A stretch of DNA of 13,857 nt from Anaerolineaceae bacterium UBA6107 (lineage in GTDB: Bacteria > Chloroflexota > Anaerolineae > Anaerolineales > Anaerolineaceae): contig DIWL01000068.1 in assembly GCA_002428455.1 (NCBI GenBank), positions 44,614 through 58,470 on the forward strand, given 5' to 3'. Below are positions 1-6,167 of this stretch, in pieces. How positions within the stretch are numbered: the first letter of the stretch is position 1; each line of letters begins with the position of its first letter. A program made the translations under genes and the position numbers. A model generated the notes under the pieces. That model did no database searches and was not told the origin of the DNA. It saw only the letters and a list, made by a program, of their open reading frames with translations.

Positions 1-320
1 TTTCCGGGATGCCAGTTTTCAATATCTGCCCGCTGCGATCCCACTCCCATTGCAATGCCAGTGGTATTGGCGGCTTCTGCCAGCCGTTGATTGATCAACT
101 CCCCGGTCTGTGTCCCCCCTGTCATCGATGAGATGAGCAGTGGAATACGCAGCCGTTTTCCCAGGAAAACAGTATCCGTTGAGATATTGTCCAGATCAAG
201 TTCAGGTAGGGCTTGATGAATAAATGAATATTTTTCAAAACCGGTGGTCAGTCCTGATCTCACATCCCGGTTTAAGTTAATTTCCAGGTGCTCATCTTTG
301 CGCTTTATAATGTCGCTCAT
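1..320 (-). CDS. fni: Type 2 isopentenyl-diphosphate delta-isomerase, partial (C-terminus off the left edge)
   Basis: This enzyme interconverts isopentenyl and dimethylallyl diphosphate, the entry step to isoprenoids, in the cytosol with FMN and NAD(P)H. Only the first 106 residues lie in the window, and reading continues past base 1 without a stop. Visible family marks are the N-terminal RKDEHL (residues 7-12), the stretch GFEKYSFIHQALPELDLDNI (27-46), LISSMTGG (62-69, the flavin-binding MTGG), and MGVGSQRA (91-98). The start at 320 is the only sensible one because RKDEHL normally lies within the first ten residues or so of the family. No Shine-Dalgarno sequence precedes it, and an extended -10 box lies only 7 bases upstream, which suggests a leaderless mRNA. 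The gene diverges from acp. Identification rests on motif recognition and is strong. Confidence 0.93.
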   Translation of the reverse strand, partial: MSDIIKRKDEHLEINLNRDVRSGLTTGFEKYSFIHQALPELDLDNISTDTVFLGKRLRIPLLISSMTGGTQTGELINQRLAEAANTTGIAMGVGSQRADIENWHPG

Positions 321-327
321 TGAATTG

Positions 328-333
328 AGTATA
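328..333 (-). promoter_or_regulatory. Extended -10 promoter of the isomerase gene
   Basis: Read on the minus strand the sequence is TGG followed by TATACT, which fits an extended -10 (TGnTATAAT type). No good -35 is seen 16-18 bases further out, as expected for the extended class. Transcription would begin about 6-7 bases downstream, at about base 321, directly at or next to the ATG at 320. Confidence 0.5.
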
Positions 334-364
334 CCAAATCCAGTGATAAAATTCATTGAACCTG

Positions 365-396
365 CCAAATATCCTGTCCAAATATCCTTGACAGGA
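365..396. promoter_or_regulatory. Operator-like direct and inverted repeats in the idi2/acp divergent spacer
   Basis: The 11-mer CCAAATATCCT occurs at 365-375 and again at 378-388, a 13-bp period. Overlapping it is a perfect inverted repeat, TCCTGTC (372-378) and GACAGGA (390-396), separated by 11 bases. The right-hand elements overlap the -35 of the acp promoter (388-393). A regulator bound here could block acp, and possibly idi2. The regulator is unknown, and the assignment as an operator is inference from position and symmetry. Confidence 0.4.
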
Positions 397-415
397 AAGG
401 CTGTACAGTTACAAT
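388..415 (+). promoter_or_regulatory. Sigma-70-type promoter of the acyl carrier protein gene
   Basis: A perfect TTGACA (388-393) is separated by 16 bases from TACAAT (410-415). The predicted start near base 422 gives a leader of about 36 bases that contains AGGAGG at 444-449, just before the acp ATG at 458. Confidence 0.7.
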
Positions 416-457
416 TCAATTATCATTTCAACAGTAAACACCCAGGAGGATCGTGAG

Positions 458-694
458 ATGAGTGACACATTTGATAAAATCCGTGAAGTTATCGTTGAGG
501 TATTAAAGGTTGACGCTGCGGAGGTCAAGGAAGATACCCGTTTTGTGGAAGATTTGAAGGCAGACTCAATGGACCAGTTCTTTCTCATTGATGGTTTTTG
601 CGAAAAGTTCGAATTGAACATCAATGACGAAGACGCCAGGGCGATTAAAACCGTCGCCGACGCAGTTACTTATATTGATAGCCATTTGAAATAG
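458..694 (+). CDS. acpP: Acyl carrier protein with an atypical recognition helix
   Basis: A small acidic four-helix carrier of 78 residues, the usual size for fatty-acid ACPs. It would carry acyl groups on a 4'-phosphopantetheine arm attached to Ser37 in the motif ADSMD (35-39); canonical ACPs have ADSLD. The fold is well kept: FVEDLKADS (29-37), the C-terminal IKTVADAV and the final YIDSHLK. After the serine the sequence is QFFLIDGFCEKF, where E. coli AcpP has TVELVMALEEEF. Two acidic residues used by partner enzymes (the Glu five after the Ser, and one Glu of the EEE cluster) are replaced by Phe and Cys. It could be the housekeeping ACP or a dedicated carrier for another pathway. No fatty-acid synthesis gene lies beside it, so the acpP symbol is provisional. 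It has its own promoter, a strong AGGAGG site 8 bases before the ATG, and its own terminator, so it is a single-gene unit. Confidence 0.9.
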   Translation: MSDTFDKIREVIVEVLKVDAAEVKEDTRFVEDLKADSMDQFFLIDGFCEKFELNINDEDARAIKTVADAVTYIDSHLK

Positions 695-710
695 ATTCTA
701 CAGTTTTCAA

Positions 711-740
711 AAAGCAGAGGCTCTTTTGCCTCTGCTTTCT
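711..740. terminator. Rho-independent terminator between acp and sucD
   Basis: The perfect stem GCAGAGGC (714-721) / GCCTCTGC (728-735) has a 6-base loop, is extended by AAA/TTT, and is followed on the plus strand by a T-rich run. On the minus strand the stem is also followed by several Ts. It probably ends acp and may also serve the convergent sucD, whose stop is at 743. Confidence 0.85.
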
Positions 741-742
741 TT

Positions 743-1603
743 TTAAACCATGCCTGCCAGTTGCTCAGGATAATCAGCCACTTTTACTCCTACAGATCTT
801 AGAATTGCGATCTTTTCGGCGGCTGTGCCTGAACTCCCTTCAATGATCGCACCAGCATGGCCCATCCGCTTTCCTGGCGGGGCTGATGCGCCGGCGATGA
901 AAGCAACTACCGGTTTGGTCATCTGCCTGGAGATAAATTCAGCCGCAAGTTCCTCATCATTGCCGCCAATTTCACCGATCAGGATCACGCAATCAGTCCT
1001 GGCATCTGCTTCAAATTTTTCCAGCACATCCACAAAATTCATGCCTTTGATCGGATCACCGCCGATGCCAACACAGGTAGATACACCTTTGTTGGCGTGC
1101 TTAAGCGCATATAGCACCTCGTAAGTCAAAGTACCGGACCGCGATACCACCCCGATGTTACCCGGTACCGCAATGTTACCGGGGATGATGCCAACCTTTA
1201 CTTCACCCGGAACTAATACACCCGGACAATTGGGTCCGATGAGCCTGGTCTTCCTCGTGCGCATGTATTCTTTGACCCGCATCATGTCCATGACGGGTAC
1301 ACCTTCCGTGATGCACACTACCAGTTCCATCCCCGCATCCACCGCTTCGAAAATCGCATCGGCAGCGTATTTTGCAGGGACAAATATCACCGAAGCATTT
1401 GCGTCGGTCACTTCCACCGCATTCTTGACAGTGTCAAAGACCGGGACCTTACCATCCAGCACCCAATCCCCACCTTTTCCCGGGCTCACTCCGGCGACGA
1501 TGTTCGTGTGGTAGTAAAGCATCTGCTGCGAGTGAAAGAGTCCCTCATTACCGGTGATCCCTTGTACAAGTACGCGAATCTTGTTGTTAACCAGTATGCT
1601 CAT
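743..1603 (-). CDS. sucD: Succinyl-CoA synthetase (ADP/GDP-forming), alpha subunit
   Basis: With SucC it couples succinyl-CoA, phosphate and NDP to succinate, CoA and NTP in the TCA cycle, and works in reverse in reductive routes. The 286 residues match the family length. Visible motifs are the CoA-binding GITGNEG (15-21), VSPGKGG (39-45), GPNCPG (123-128), SRSGTLTYE (154-162), GGDPI (181-185) and GHAGA (248-252). His249 in the last motif is the residue that becomes phosphorylated. The start ATG overlaps the sucC stop by 4 bases (ATGA), and GAGGGAG lies just upstream within sucC, so translational coupling is likely. The gene ends 2-3 bases from the acp terminator. Confidence 0.97.
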   Translation of the reverse strand: MSILVNNKIRVLVQGITGNEGLFHSQQMLYYHTNIVAGVSPGKGGDWVLDGKVPVFDTVKNAVEVTDANASVIFVPAKYAADAIFEAVDAGMELVVCITEGVPVMDMMRVKEYMRTRKTRLIGPNCPGVLVPGEVKVGIIPGNIAVPGNIGVVSRSGTLTYEVLYALKHANKGVSTCVGIGGDPIKGMNFVDVLEKFEADARTDCVILIGEIGGNDEELAAEFISRQMTKPVVAFIAGASAPPGKRMGHAGAIIEGSSGTAAEKIAILRSVGVKVADYPEQLAGMV

Positions 1604-2742
1604 GGCTGACGCTCCCTCACCAGCGCGATGGCCTTTTCAGCACCTTCCACCAGTGAATCCGCATAGATCAAGGACGTTCCTTCCAGGATCATCCTGGCCT
1701 TTTCCTCGTTGGTACCCACCAGCCTGGCAACGATTGGCACCTGGGGATTCACTTCTTCACATGCAGCGATCAACCCCTTTGCCACCTCATCACAACGGGT
1801 GATCCCTCCAAATACGTTGATGAGGATCGCCTTCACATTGGTGTCCGCCAGGATCAAGCGCATGGCTGCTGCCACCTTCTCAGAAGAAGCTCCACCTCCG
1901 ATATCCAGGAAATTGGCAGGTTCATCGCCCAGGTGTTTGATGATGTCCATCGTGGCCATGGCCAATCCGGCACCATTGACCATGCACCCGATGCGACCAT
2001 CCAGTTTGACGAAAGACACGCCAAATTTTCTGCCCTGTGTTTCAGCCCATTCTTCCCCATCAATGTCGCGCAGATCTGCCAGGTCCGGATGACGGAACAG
2101 TGCGTTCTCATCAAGCACGATCTTGGCATCCAGTGCGACCAGGCGGTTCTCCGCGGTGATCACCAGCGGGTTGATTTCAGCCAACGTCGCGTCACAATCG
2201 ATGTAGATCTTCCATAAGGCGTAGATGATCTCACCGAATTGGCGCCAGAATTGCCGTGGAAGGTCAATACTCAAAGCGATGTCGCGCACCTGGTAATCGC
2301 GCATACCCAGCAGCGGATCAATGTGCAGCTTGGCGATCTTATCCGGTGATTGATTTGCCACCACTTCAATATCCCCACCACCAGCGCTTGAGGCAATGAG
2401 AACCGGTCTCTGGTGGGTCCGGTCATTGGTGATCCCAAGGTAAATCTCTTTACTGATCGATACCGCTTCATCTACCAGTACTTTTCGAACCGGCAGGTCT
2501 TTGATCTTCATCGAGAGGATCTGTGTCGTGACCTCTTCGGCTTCCTCCGGCGTCTTTACCAGCCGTATTCCGCCAGCTTTTCCGCGCCCTCCCACCAGTA
2601 CCTGGGCTTTAATAACCACTTTTCCGCCCAATTCCTCGCATAAGCGGCGAGCTTCACTGGCTGAAGCAGCGATGCGTCCGCGCGGGATCGGGATGTTATA
2701 TTTTGCATAAATATTTTTGGATTGGTATTCGTGTAATTTCAT
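1600..2742 (-). CDS. sucC: Succinyl-CoA synthetase (ADP/GDP-forming), beta subunit
   Basis: This is the nucleotide-binding and subunit-partner half of the TCA-cycle succinyl-CoA synthetase. The 380 residues are close to the family length (about 385-390). An N-terminal ATP-grasp domain begins MKLHEYQSK and contains KAQVLVGGRGKAGG (45-58) and the metal-binding DATLAEINPL (184-193). The C-terminal ligase domain shows VNGAGLAMATMD (255-266), FLDIGGGA (278-285), INVFGGITRCD (308-318) and VARLVGTNEEKAR (338-350). Whether ATP or GTP is preferred cannot be read safely. It is the first gene of a sucCD operon. The ribosome site is weak (GGTGGTGG just before the ATG). A likely -10 lies at 2778-2783, just downstream of the preceding operon's terminator. 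Confidence 0.97.
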   Translation of the reverse strand: MKLHEYQSKNIYAKYNIPIPRGRIAASASEARRLCEELGGKVVIKAQVLVGGRGKAGGIRLVKTPEEAEEVTTQILSMKIKDLPVRKVLVDEAVSISKEIYLGITNDRTHQRPVLIASSAGGGDIEVVANQSPDKIAKLHIDPLLGMRDYQVRDIALSIDLPRQFWRQFGEIIYALWKIYIDCDATLAEINPLVITAENRLVALDAKIVLDENALFRHPDLADLRDIDGEEWAETQGRKFGVSFVKLDGRIGCMVNGAGLAMATMDIIKHLGDEPANFLDIGGGASSEKVAAAMRLILADTNVKAILINVFGGITRCDEVAKGLIAACEEVNPQVPIVARLVGTNEEKARMILEGTSLIYADSLVEGAEKAIALVRERQP

Positions 2743-2777
2743 TCCACCACCCGGTCTGAAATTTATTCTTCAAAACG

Positions 2778-2783
2778 ATTATA
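2778..2783 (-). promoter_or_regulatory. Probable -10 box of the sucCD promoter
   Basis: A perfect TATAAT lies on the minus strand 36 bases before the sucC ATG. The region that would hold the -35 falls inside the terminator hairpin at 2797-2820 and shows no close match to TTGACA, so this promoter is only partly supported. Confidence 0.45.
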
Positions 2784-2790
2784 CACCGCC

Positions 2791-2820
2791 AGAAAAAAGC
2801 CCGGATTGTTGTCCGGGCTT
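2791..2820 (-). terminator. Rho-independent terminator of the SPFH operon
   Basis: The perfect 9-bp stem AAGCCCGGA (2797-2805) / TCCGGGCTT (2812-2820) has a 6-base loop. On the minus strand it is followed directly by a run of Ts. It lies 20 bases past the stop of the SPFH gene and separates that operon from sucCD. Confidence 0.88.
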
Positions 2821-2839
2821 TAATTCTTCGTTTAGTACA

Positions 2840-3886
2840 TCAACTCTTAAGGAAATCTTCCAGGGATTCCTTGCTGATGCGATAAGACTCACCGATCTTC
2901 CTCGCTTTGAGGTCACCAGCCGTGATGGCTGCCATCACATCTGCTTCGGTGACGCGCAGCACGGATGCTGCCTCAGCCGGGGTCATCACGGATGGCATTC
3001 CTGCTGGCGCTGCCGCAGCACCTCCTGCCGCGGATTGTGTCGTCCCGATACCTTGCAGAGATTGTGACAGGACATTGCCAATGCCCAGACCGGCACCGAT
3101 GCCTGCTGTCAGACCTGCTCCCCCGCCCTCATTGCGCGCTGCTTCACGCATCGCGTCCGCAGCCTGCAGTTGGGCGTAGGTTGCCATATCCAGCATACCC
3201 ATGGCGCGCAGTTCTTCCGCTGATTTATCAGAAGGTTTGAGACTGCCAATATAGAACGTCTTGAGCTGCAGACCCAGCGCAGCAAAGTCTTCGAGGGCTT
3301 TGACGCGCACGCCGGTACCTAATTCCTCGGTATCGCCGATCATTTCAAGGACATTTCTCTTCGCGCCGGTTTCGCCAAGCAGATCCTGGATCTTTGAGAG
3401 CAACATCGTGCGCAGGCGGTTTTCAATATCCGCCATGCGGTAGGTCGCCTGGGCGCCAACCACCTGGGTCACAAACTGCTGCGGATCCGCCACCTGGAAG
3501 CTGTAAGTACCGAAACCTTGCAGCAGGGCAATACCGAGTCCTACGCCCTGGTTGCGGACCAGGATCGGTTGCGGCGTGCCCCATTTGCGGTCAACGAACT
3601 CACGCATGGAGACGTAGTAGACCTCGGCGGTGAACGGTGTGCGGTCATTAAAGGCTTTCCCGATCAGGTTAACCAGCAGCGGAATGTTCGCCGTGACAAT
3701 GGTGTGGCGTCCGGGACCGAACACGTCCAGAGCCAGGCCATCGCGCATGAACACGACCCGCTGAGACTCGCGGACAATGATCTGTGAGCCAATGCGCAGA
3801 TCCGCCACACCGGTCTCGGGGAAGCGGTGGACGATCTCATCCGTCATCTCGCTTGGATATTCAACAACATCAAAAATTCTGGCCAT
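2840..3886 (-). CDS. SPFH/Band-7 protein (YdjI / virion-core-like family) with a C-terminal excisionase-type helix-turn-helix
   Basis: A protein of 348 residues. Residues 1 to about 250 match the SPFH-type family of Bacillus YdjI in layout: DVVEYPSEMTDEIVHRFPE, then a RIGSQIIVRESQRVVFMRDG segment (31-50), FGPGRHTI (56-63), KWGTP (101-105) and GTYSFQVADPQQF (126-138). Such proteins oligomerise at membranes and in Bacillus sit with a PspA homologue. No N-terminal membrane segment is visible. A Gly/Ala-rich linker (253-298) leads to residues 300-347, MTPAEAASVLRVTEADVMAAI and on to ARKIGESYRISKESLEDFL. This is the recognisable shape of a MerR/excisionase-family DNA-binding domain (HTH_17 type). 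YdjI relatives more often end in a disordered or zinc-ribbon tail, so this end is unusual. It lies 40 bases after a helical protein in the same operon, with AAAGGGAG before its ATG. The SPFH call is solid; the cellular role is unknown. Confidence 0.85.
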   Translation of the reverse strand: MARIFDVVEYPSEMTDEIVHRFPETGVADLRIGSQIIVRESQRVVFMRDGLALDVFGPGRHTIVTANIPLLVNLIGKAFNDRTPFTAEVYYVSMREFVDRKWGTPQPILVRNQGVGLGIALLQGFGTYSFQVADPQQFVTQVVGAQATYRMADIENRLRTMLLSKIQDLLGETGAKRNVLEMIGDTEELGTGVRVKALEDFAALGLQLKTFYIGSLKPSDKSAEELRAMGMLDMATYAQLQAADAMREAARNEGGGAGLTAGIGAGLGIGNVLSQSLQGIGTTQSAAGGAAAAPAGMPSVMTPAEAASVLRVTEADVMAAITAGDLKARKIGESYRISKESLEDFLKS

Positions 3887-3926
3887 CTGTTTACTCCCTT
3901 TTGATTATTCTGATTATTGCGTCAGT

Positions 3927-4445
3927 TTACTGACCGAACTTTAACAATTCGGCGCGCTGATTGAAGGCATCCAGGCTGTCCTGGGCTTTCTGGTTCACGT
4001 TGCGAATCGCGGCGGGGACGCCATCGGAACCGATTGAGGCTTCGAGGTTATCCACGGCGCTGGCGATCTCATCGGCCATTTCCAGCAGGGTCAGATCGTA
4101 TTGATAGACTTTTTCCAGTTCTTCCTCTTTAACCTTCACCGCGTCGAACAGACCGGCGTAACCGTAAGCCGCGGTCTTGACCCGATCGATGAACTGGCGC
4201 ATGCGGATCGCGCCGATCTCGATGTCATCCAGTACATCCAGGTGGCCGCCGCTCACCAGGTCGCGCTGGATCGAGGATAACCGCTGCCATTGTGCCTGGT
4301 ATTTGTCGGCGATCGTTTCACGCAGCAGTTTGTCGGCTGCTCGGCGGTCCTGGCGGATGAAATAGCCTTTGAAACCGGGGAGTTTCGCCAGTAATTTCTT
4401 CAACGCATCCTGTTGAGAAACGACACGTTCAAAAAGATCACTCAT
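3927..4445 (-). CDS. Conserved-looking helical protein of unknown function, operon partner of the SPFH protein
   Basis: I do not recognise a named family. The 172 residues look almost wholly alpha-helical and charged, with no signal peptide, membrane segment or cysteine motif. Long amphipathic helices span about 5-20, 33-65, 72-95, 98-138 and 143-167, and the last could form coiled coils. A basic aromatic patch lies at LPGFKGYFIRQDRR (22-35). It is the first gene of the operon with the SPFH gene and has GGAGG 6 bases before its ATG. By analogy with Bacillus ydjF-ydjI, where a helical PspA-type protein accompanies an SPFH protein, it may be a peripheral membrane or scaffold partner. It is shorter than PspA and shows no clear PspA signature, so that is only inference. 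Confidence 0.75.
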   Translation of the reverse strand: MSDLFERVVSQQDALKKLLAKLPGFKGYFIRQDRRAADKLLRETIADKYQAQWQRLSSIQRDLVSGGHLDVLDDIEIGAIRMRQFIDRVKTAAYGYAGLFDAVKVKEEELEKVYQYDLTLLEMADEIASAVDNLEASIGSDGVPAAIRNVNQKAQDSLDAFNQRAELLKFGQ

Positions 4446-4478
4446 CAGATTCCTCCATTTATTGATTGATCAGCAATT

Positions 4479-4505
4479 AGTATAACAATTTACCTTCTTA
4501 TTATA
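4479..4505 (-). promoter_or_regulatory. Candidate -10 boxes for the helical protein/SPFH operon
   Basis: Two -10-like hexamers read on the minus strand: TATAAT (4500-4505) and TATACT (4479-4484). Neither has a good -35 at the normal distance, so which is used cannot be decided from sequence. Confidence 0.35.
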
Positions 4506-4533
4506 CGGAATTTTTAGAAAAAGGAAGCACTAA

Positions 4534-4559
4534 GTACGTGAGCAGAGTACGTGAGCAGA
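4534..4559. repeat. Two-copy perfect 13-bp tandem repeat
   Basis: GTACGTGAGCAGA occurs at 4534-4546 and again, directly abutting, at 4547-4559. It sits in the 240-bp divergent spacer between the SPFH operon and the GT-C-like gene, 30 bases upstream of the latter's -10. It could be a binding site or a simple slippage duplication. Confidence 0.7.
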
Positions 4560-4585
4560 GCTGATACACTGCATTTTGCCAGGTT

Positions 4586-4594
4586 TGCTATAAT
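4586..4594 (+). promoter_or_regulatory. Extended -10 promoter of the GT-C-like membrane protein gene
   Basis: TGC followed by a perfect TATAAT (4589-4594) fits an extended -10. No strong -35 is seen. The predicted start near 4601 gives a leader of about 85 bases. Apart from this, the two opposed -10 candidates and the 13-bp repeat, I see nothing in the spacer 4446-4685. Confidence 0.5.
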
Positions 4595-4685
4595 TACTTG
4601 AATAATGTTTTAATCCGTTAATTCTGATTACTTCGTTATTAGATACTATCCATTTTTTACTTTTACACAAAGTAGGCATGAATAT

Positions 4686-6149
4686 ATGATTGTTGAACCC
4701 AATTCAACACCTGAAATTCGCAAGTACAATGAACGACCACTTGGTTCTAGGTCATTCATTCTTATTGTATGTTTGTTTCTAATGGTCCTCATCGCGACCT
4801 TGCAGTCCCTGCCACCAAATGATTTTTTTCCATATGTGCGCATCGGGGAAGAAATCGTAAAATCAGGCTCGATTCCTACAACCGAGTTCATGACCTATAC
4901 CCAATTCGGCAAACCAGTCGAGTACCAATACTGGTTGCCATCTCTTATTTTCTATTGGGTGTTTAAATTGGGTGGTGTAACGCTCACAACATTAATTGTC
5001 ATGTTGTGCACCGCTGCTTTTTTTATTTTGTTATGGCGCTGTCTGATGGAATTGGATATTGATCCGCTCCTGTCAGCTCTTCTGGTCATCATTCTGGGTC
5101 TTACGGCAGGTAGTTATTATATTGCCAGACCACAGATCTTCGCCTTTCCACTCTATGGTCTAACGTTCCTGGCATTGATCAAATGGCAAAAAAAGGATAA
5201 TCGACTTTTATGGTTATTACCGCCGGCGACTGTAATTTGGGTGAATTTTCACGGTTCCTTTATACTTCAATTCTTTTTGCTTATACCCGCGGTTGTTTTC
5301 GGATCAGGTAATAGGAAAAAGCTATTGATCTTTACTGTCATTTGTTTACTGGCCACACTTATTAATATTTACGGTTTCGGCATCTGGAAAAGTATTTTCT
5401 CTGTCGTGGAAAACCAATCTAACCAGATCTACAGCGTGGAGTTCCAGAAGCCCACCAATGAAGGATGGCAGGCAAATATCCTTTTCGGGACATTCTTGAT
5501 CATTCCGGTATTGATCGCTTTGCTCAAACCAAAAGTGCGTTTTCTGTACTGGGTCTGGTTTGTCGGTTTCGGTTGGATGGCATTATCTGGTATCCGATAC
5601 GGGGTCTGGTACCTGGCTTTGATCATCATCCTCCTGGGATTAATTTGCAATACATTTATTGAAAAACATATAAACTCCAACAAGTATTTTCAAAATCGGA
5701 AGATAAATCTGTCTATCAGCGTATTTTTTTCCATATTGATATTGGCTTGCCTACCGGGTGTTCGCGAATTCTGGTGGAAGGATGGTCCACCCGCTTACTC
5801 CGAGACGACGCCTGTAGCTGCCGTTGAATGGCTTAAACAAAATCCCCACTTACCCGGTGAGATCTGGAGTGATTTTGACTCCAGCACTTATCTCACCTAC
5901 GCGCTGCCCGAAAGGAAGTTATTCATGACGAACCGCATGGATGACTTCCCGGTCGAGCAGTATGAAGATTACTTGAGTATTTATCATGGGCGTTATAACT
6001 GGCAATCCATACTCAATAAGTTCGGCATCAACCTTTTATTGTTTAATTATTTGGAACAACCGGTCTTTATGGAAGCCATATCTTCCTCAACAACATGGGA
6101 AGAGATTTATCGCGATGATCATTTTGTGATCTATGAACGCAATTCTTAA
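4686..6149 (+). CDS. Polytopic membrane protein, GT-C-type glycosyltransferase-like
   Basis: A protein of 487 residues with about 11 predicted membrane helices (near 22-41, 84-117, 127-165, 174-205, 211-229, 264-322 and 339-357) and a soluble C-terminal domain (about 360-487). The layout matches GT-C enzymes that take sugars from lipid carriers on the outer face of the membrane. The first loop holds PPNDFFPYVRIGEEIVKSG (43-61), where Asp46 is in the place of the usual catalytic acid. TYTQFGKPVEYQYWLPSL (70-87) and WVNFHGSF (185-192) recall the G-x-P-x-x-x-x-WL and N-x-HG motifs of this group. The C-terminal part, VEWLKQ (380-385) through SDFDSSTYLTYALPERKLFMTNR (395-417), is also typical of such proteins. 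Donor and acceptor cannot be told. The ribosome site is weak. It is AT-richer than the genes on either side and convergent with the next gene, with only 18 bases between them. Confidence 0.7.
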   Translation: MIVEPNSTPEIRKYNERPLGSRSFILIVCLFLMVLIATLQSLPPNDFFPYVRIGEEIVKSGSIPTTEFMTYTQFGKPVEYQYWLPSLIFYWVFKLGGVTLTTLIVMLCTAAFFILLWRCLMELDIDPLLSALLVIILGLTAGSYYIARPQIFAFPLYGLTFLALIKWQKKDNRLLWLLPPATVIWVNFHGSFILQFFLLIPAVVFGSGNRKKLLIFTVICLLATLINIYGFGIWKSIFSVVENQSNQIYSVEFQKPTNEGWQANILFGTFLIIPVLIALLKPKVRFLYWVWFVGFGWMALSGIRYGVWYLALIIILLGLICNTFIEKHINSNKYFQNRKINLSISVFFSILILACLPGVREFWWKDGPPAYSETTPVAAVEWLKQNPHLPGEIWSDFDSSTYLTYALPERKLFMTNRMDDFPVEQYEDYLSIYHGRYNWQSILNKFGINLLLFNYLEQPVFMEAISSSTTWEEIYRDDHFVIYERNS

Positions 6150-6167
6150 AACTCGTTGATTTATCGA

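Noticed and set aside
1854..2129. Open frames of 60-170 codons lying inside sucCD, the SPFH gene, tadZ, tadA and tadC in other frames
   Set aside because: They overlap genes with clear family motifs, lack ribosome sites, and encode low-complexity or motif-free sequences. They follow from the codon bias of the real genes.
4534..4559. Tandem repeat as a small CRISPR array
   Set aside because: Only two 13-bp copies with no spacer between them, and no cas genes are nearby.
4646..4891. Minus-strand reading frame over the start of the GT-C-like gene
   Set aside because: It is antisense to the hydrophobic N-terminal region of a well-supported gene and has no family likeness or promoter context.
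6150..6167. A terminator between the two convergent glycosyltransferase genes
   Set aside because: The 18-base gap has no hairpin with a T-run. The transcripts probably overlap.
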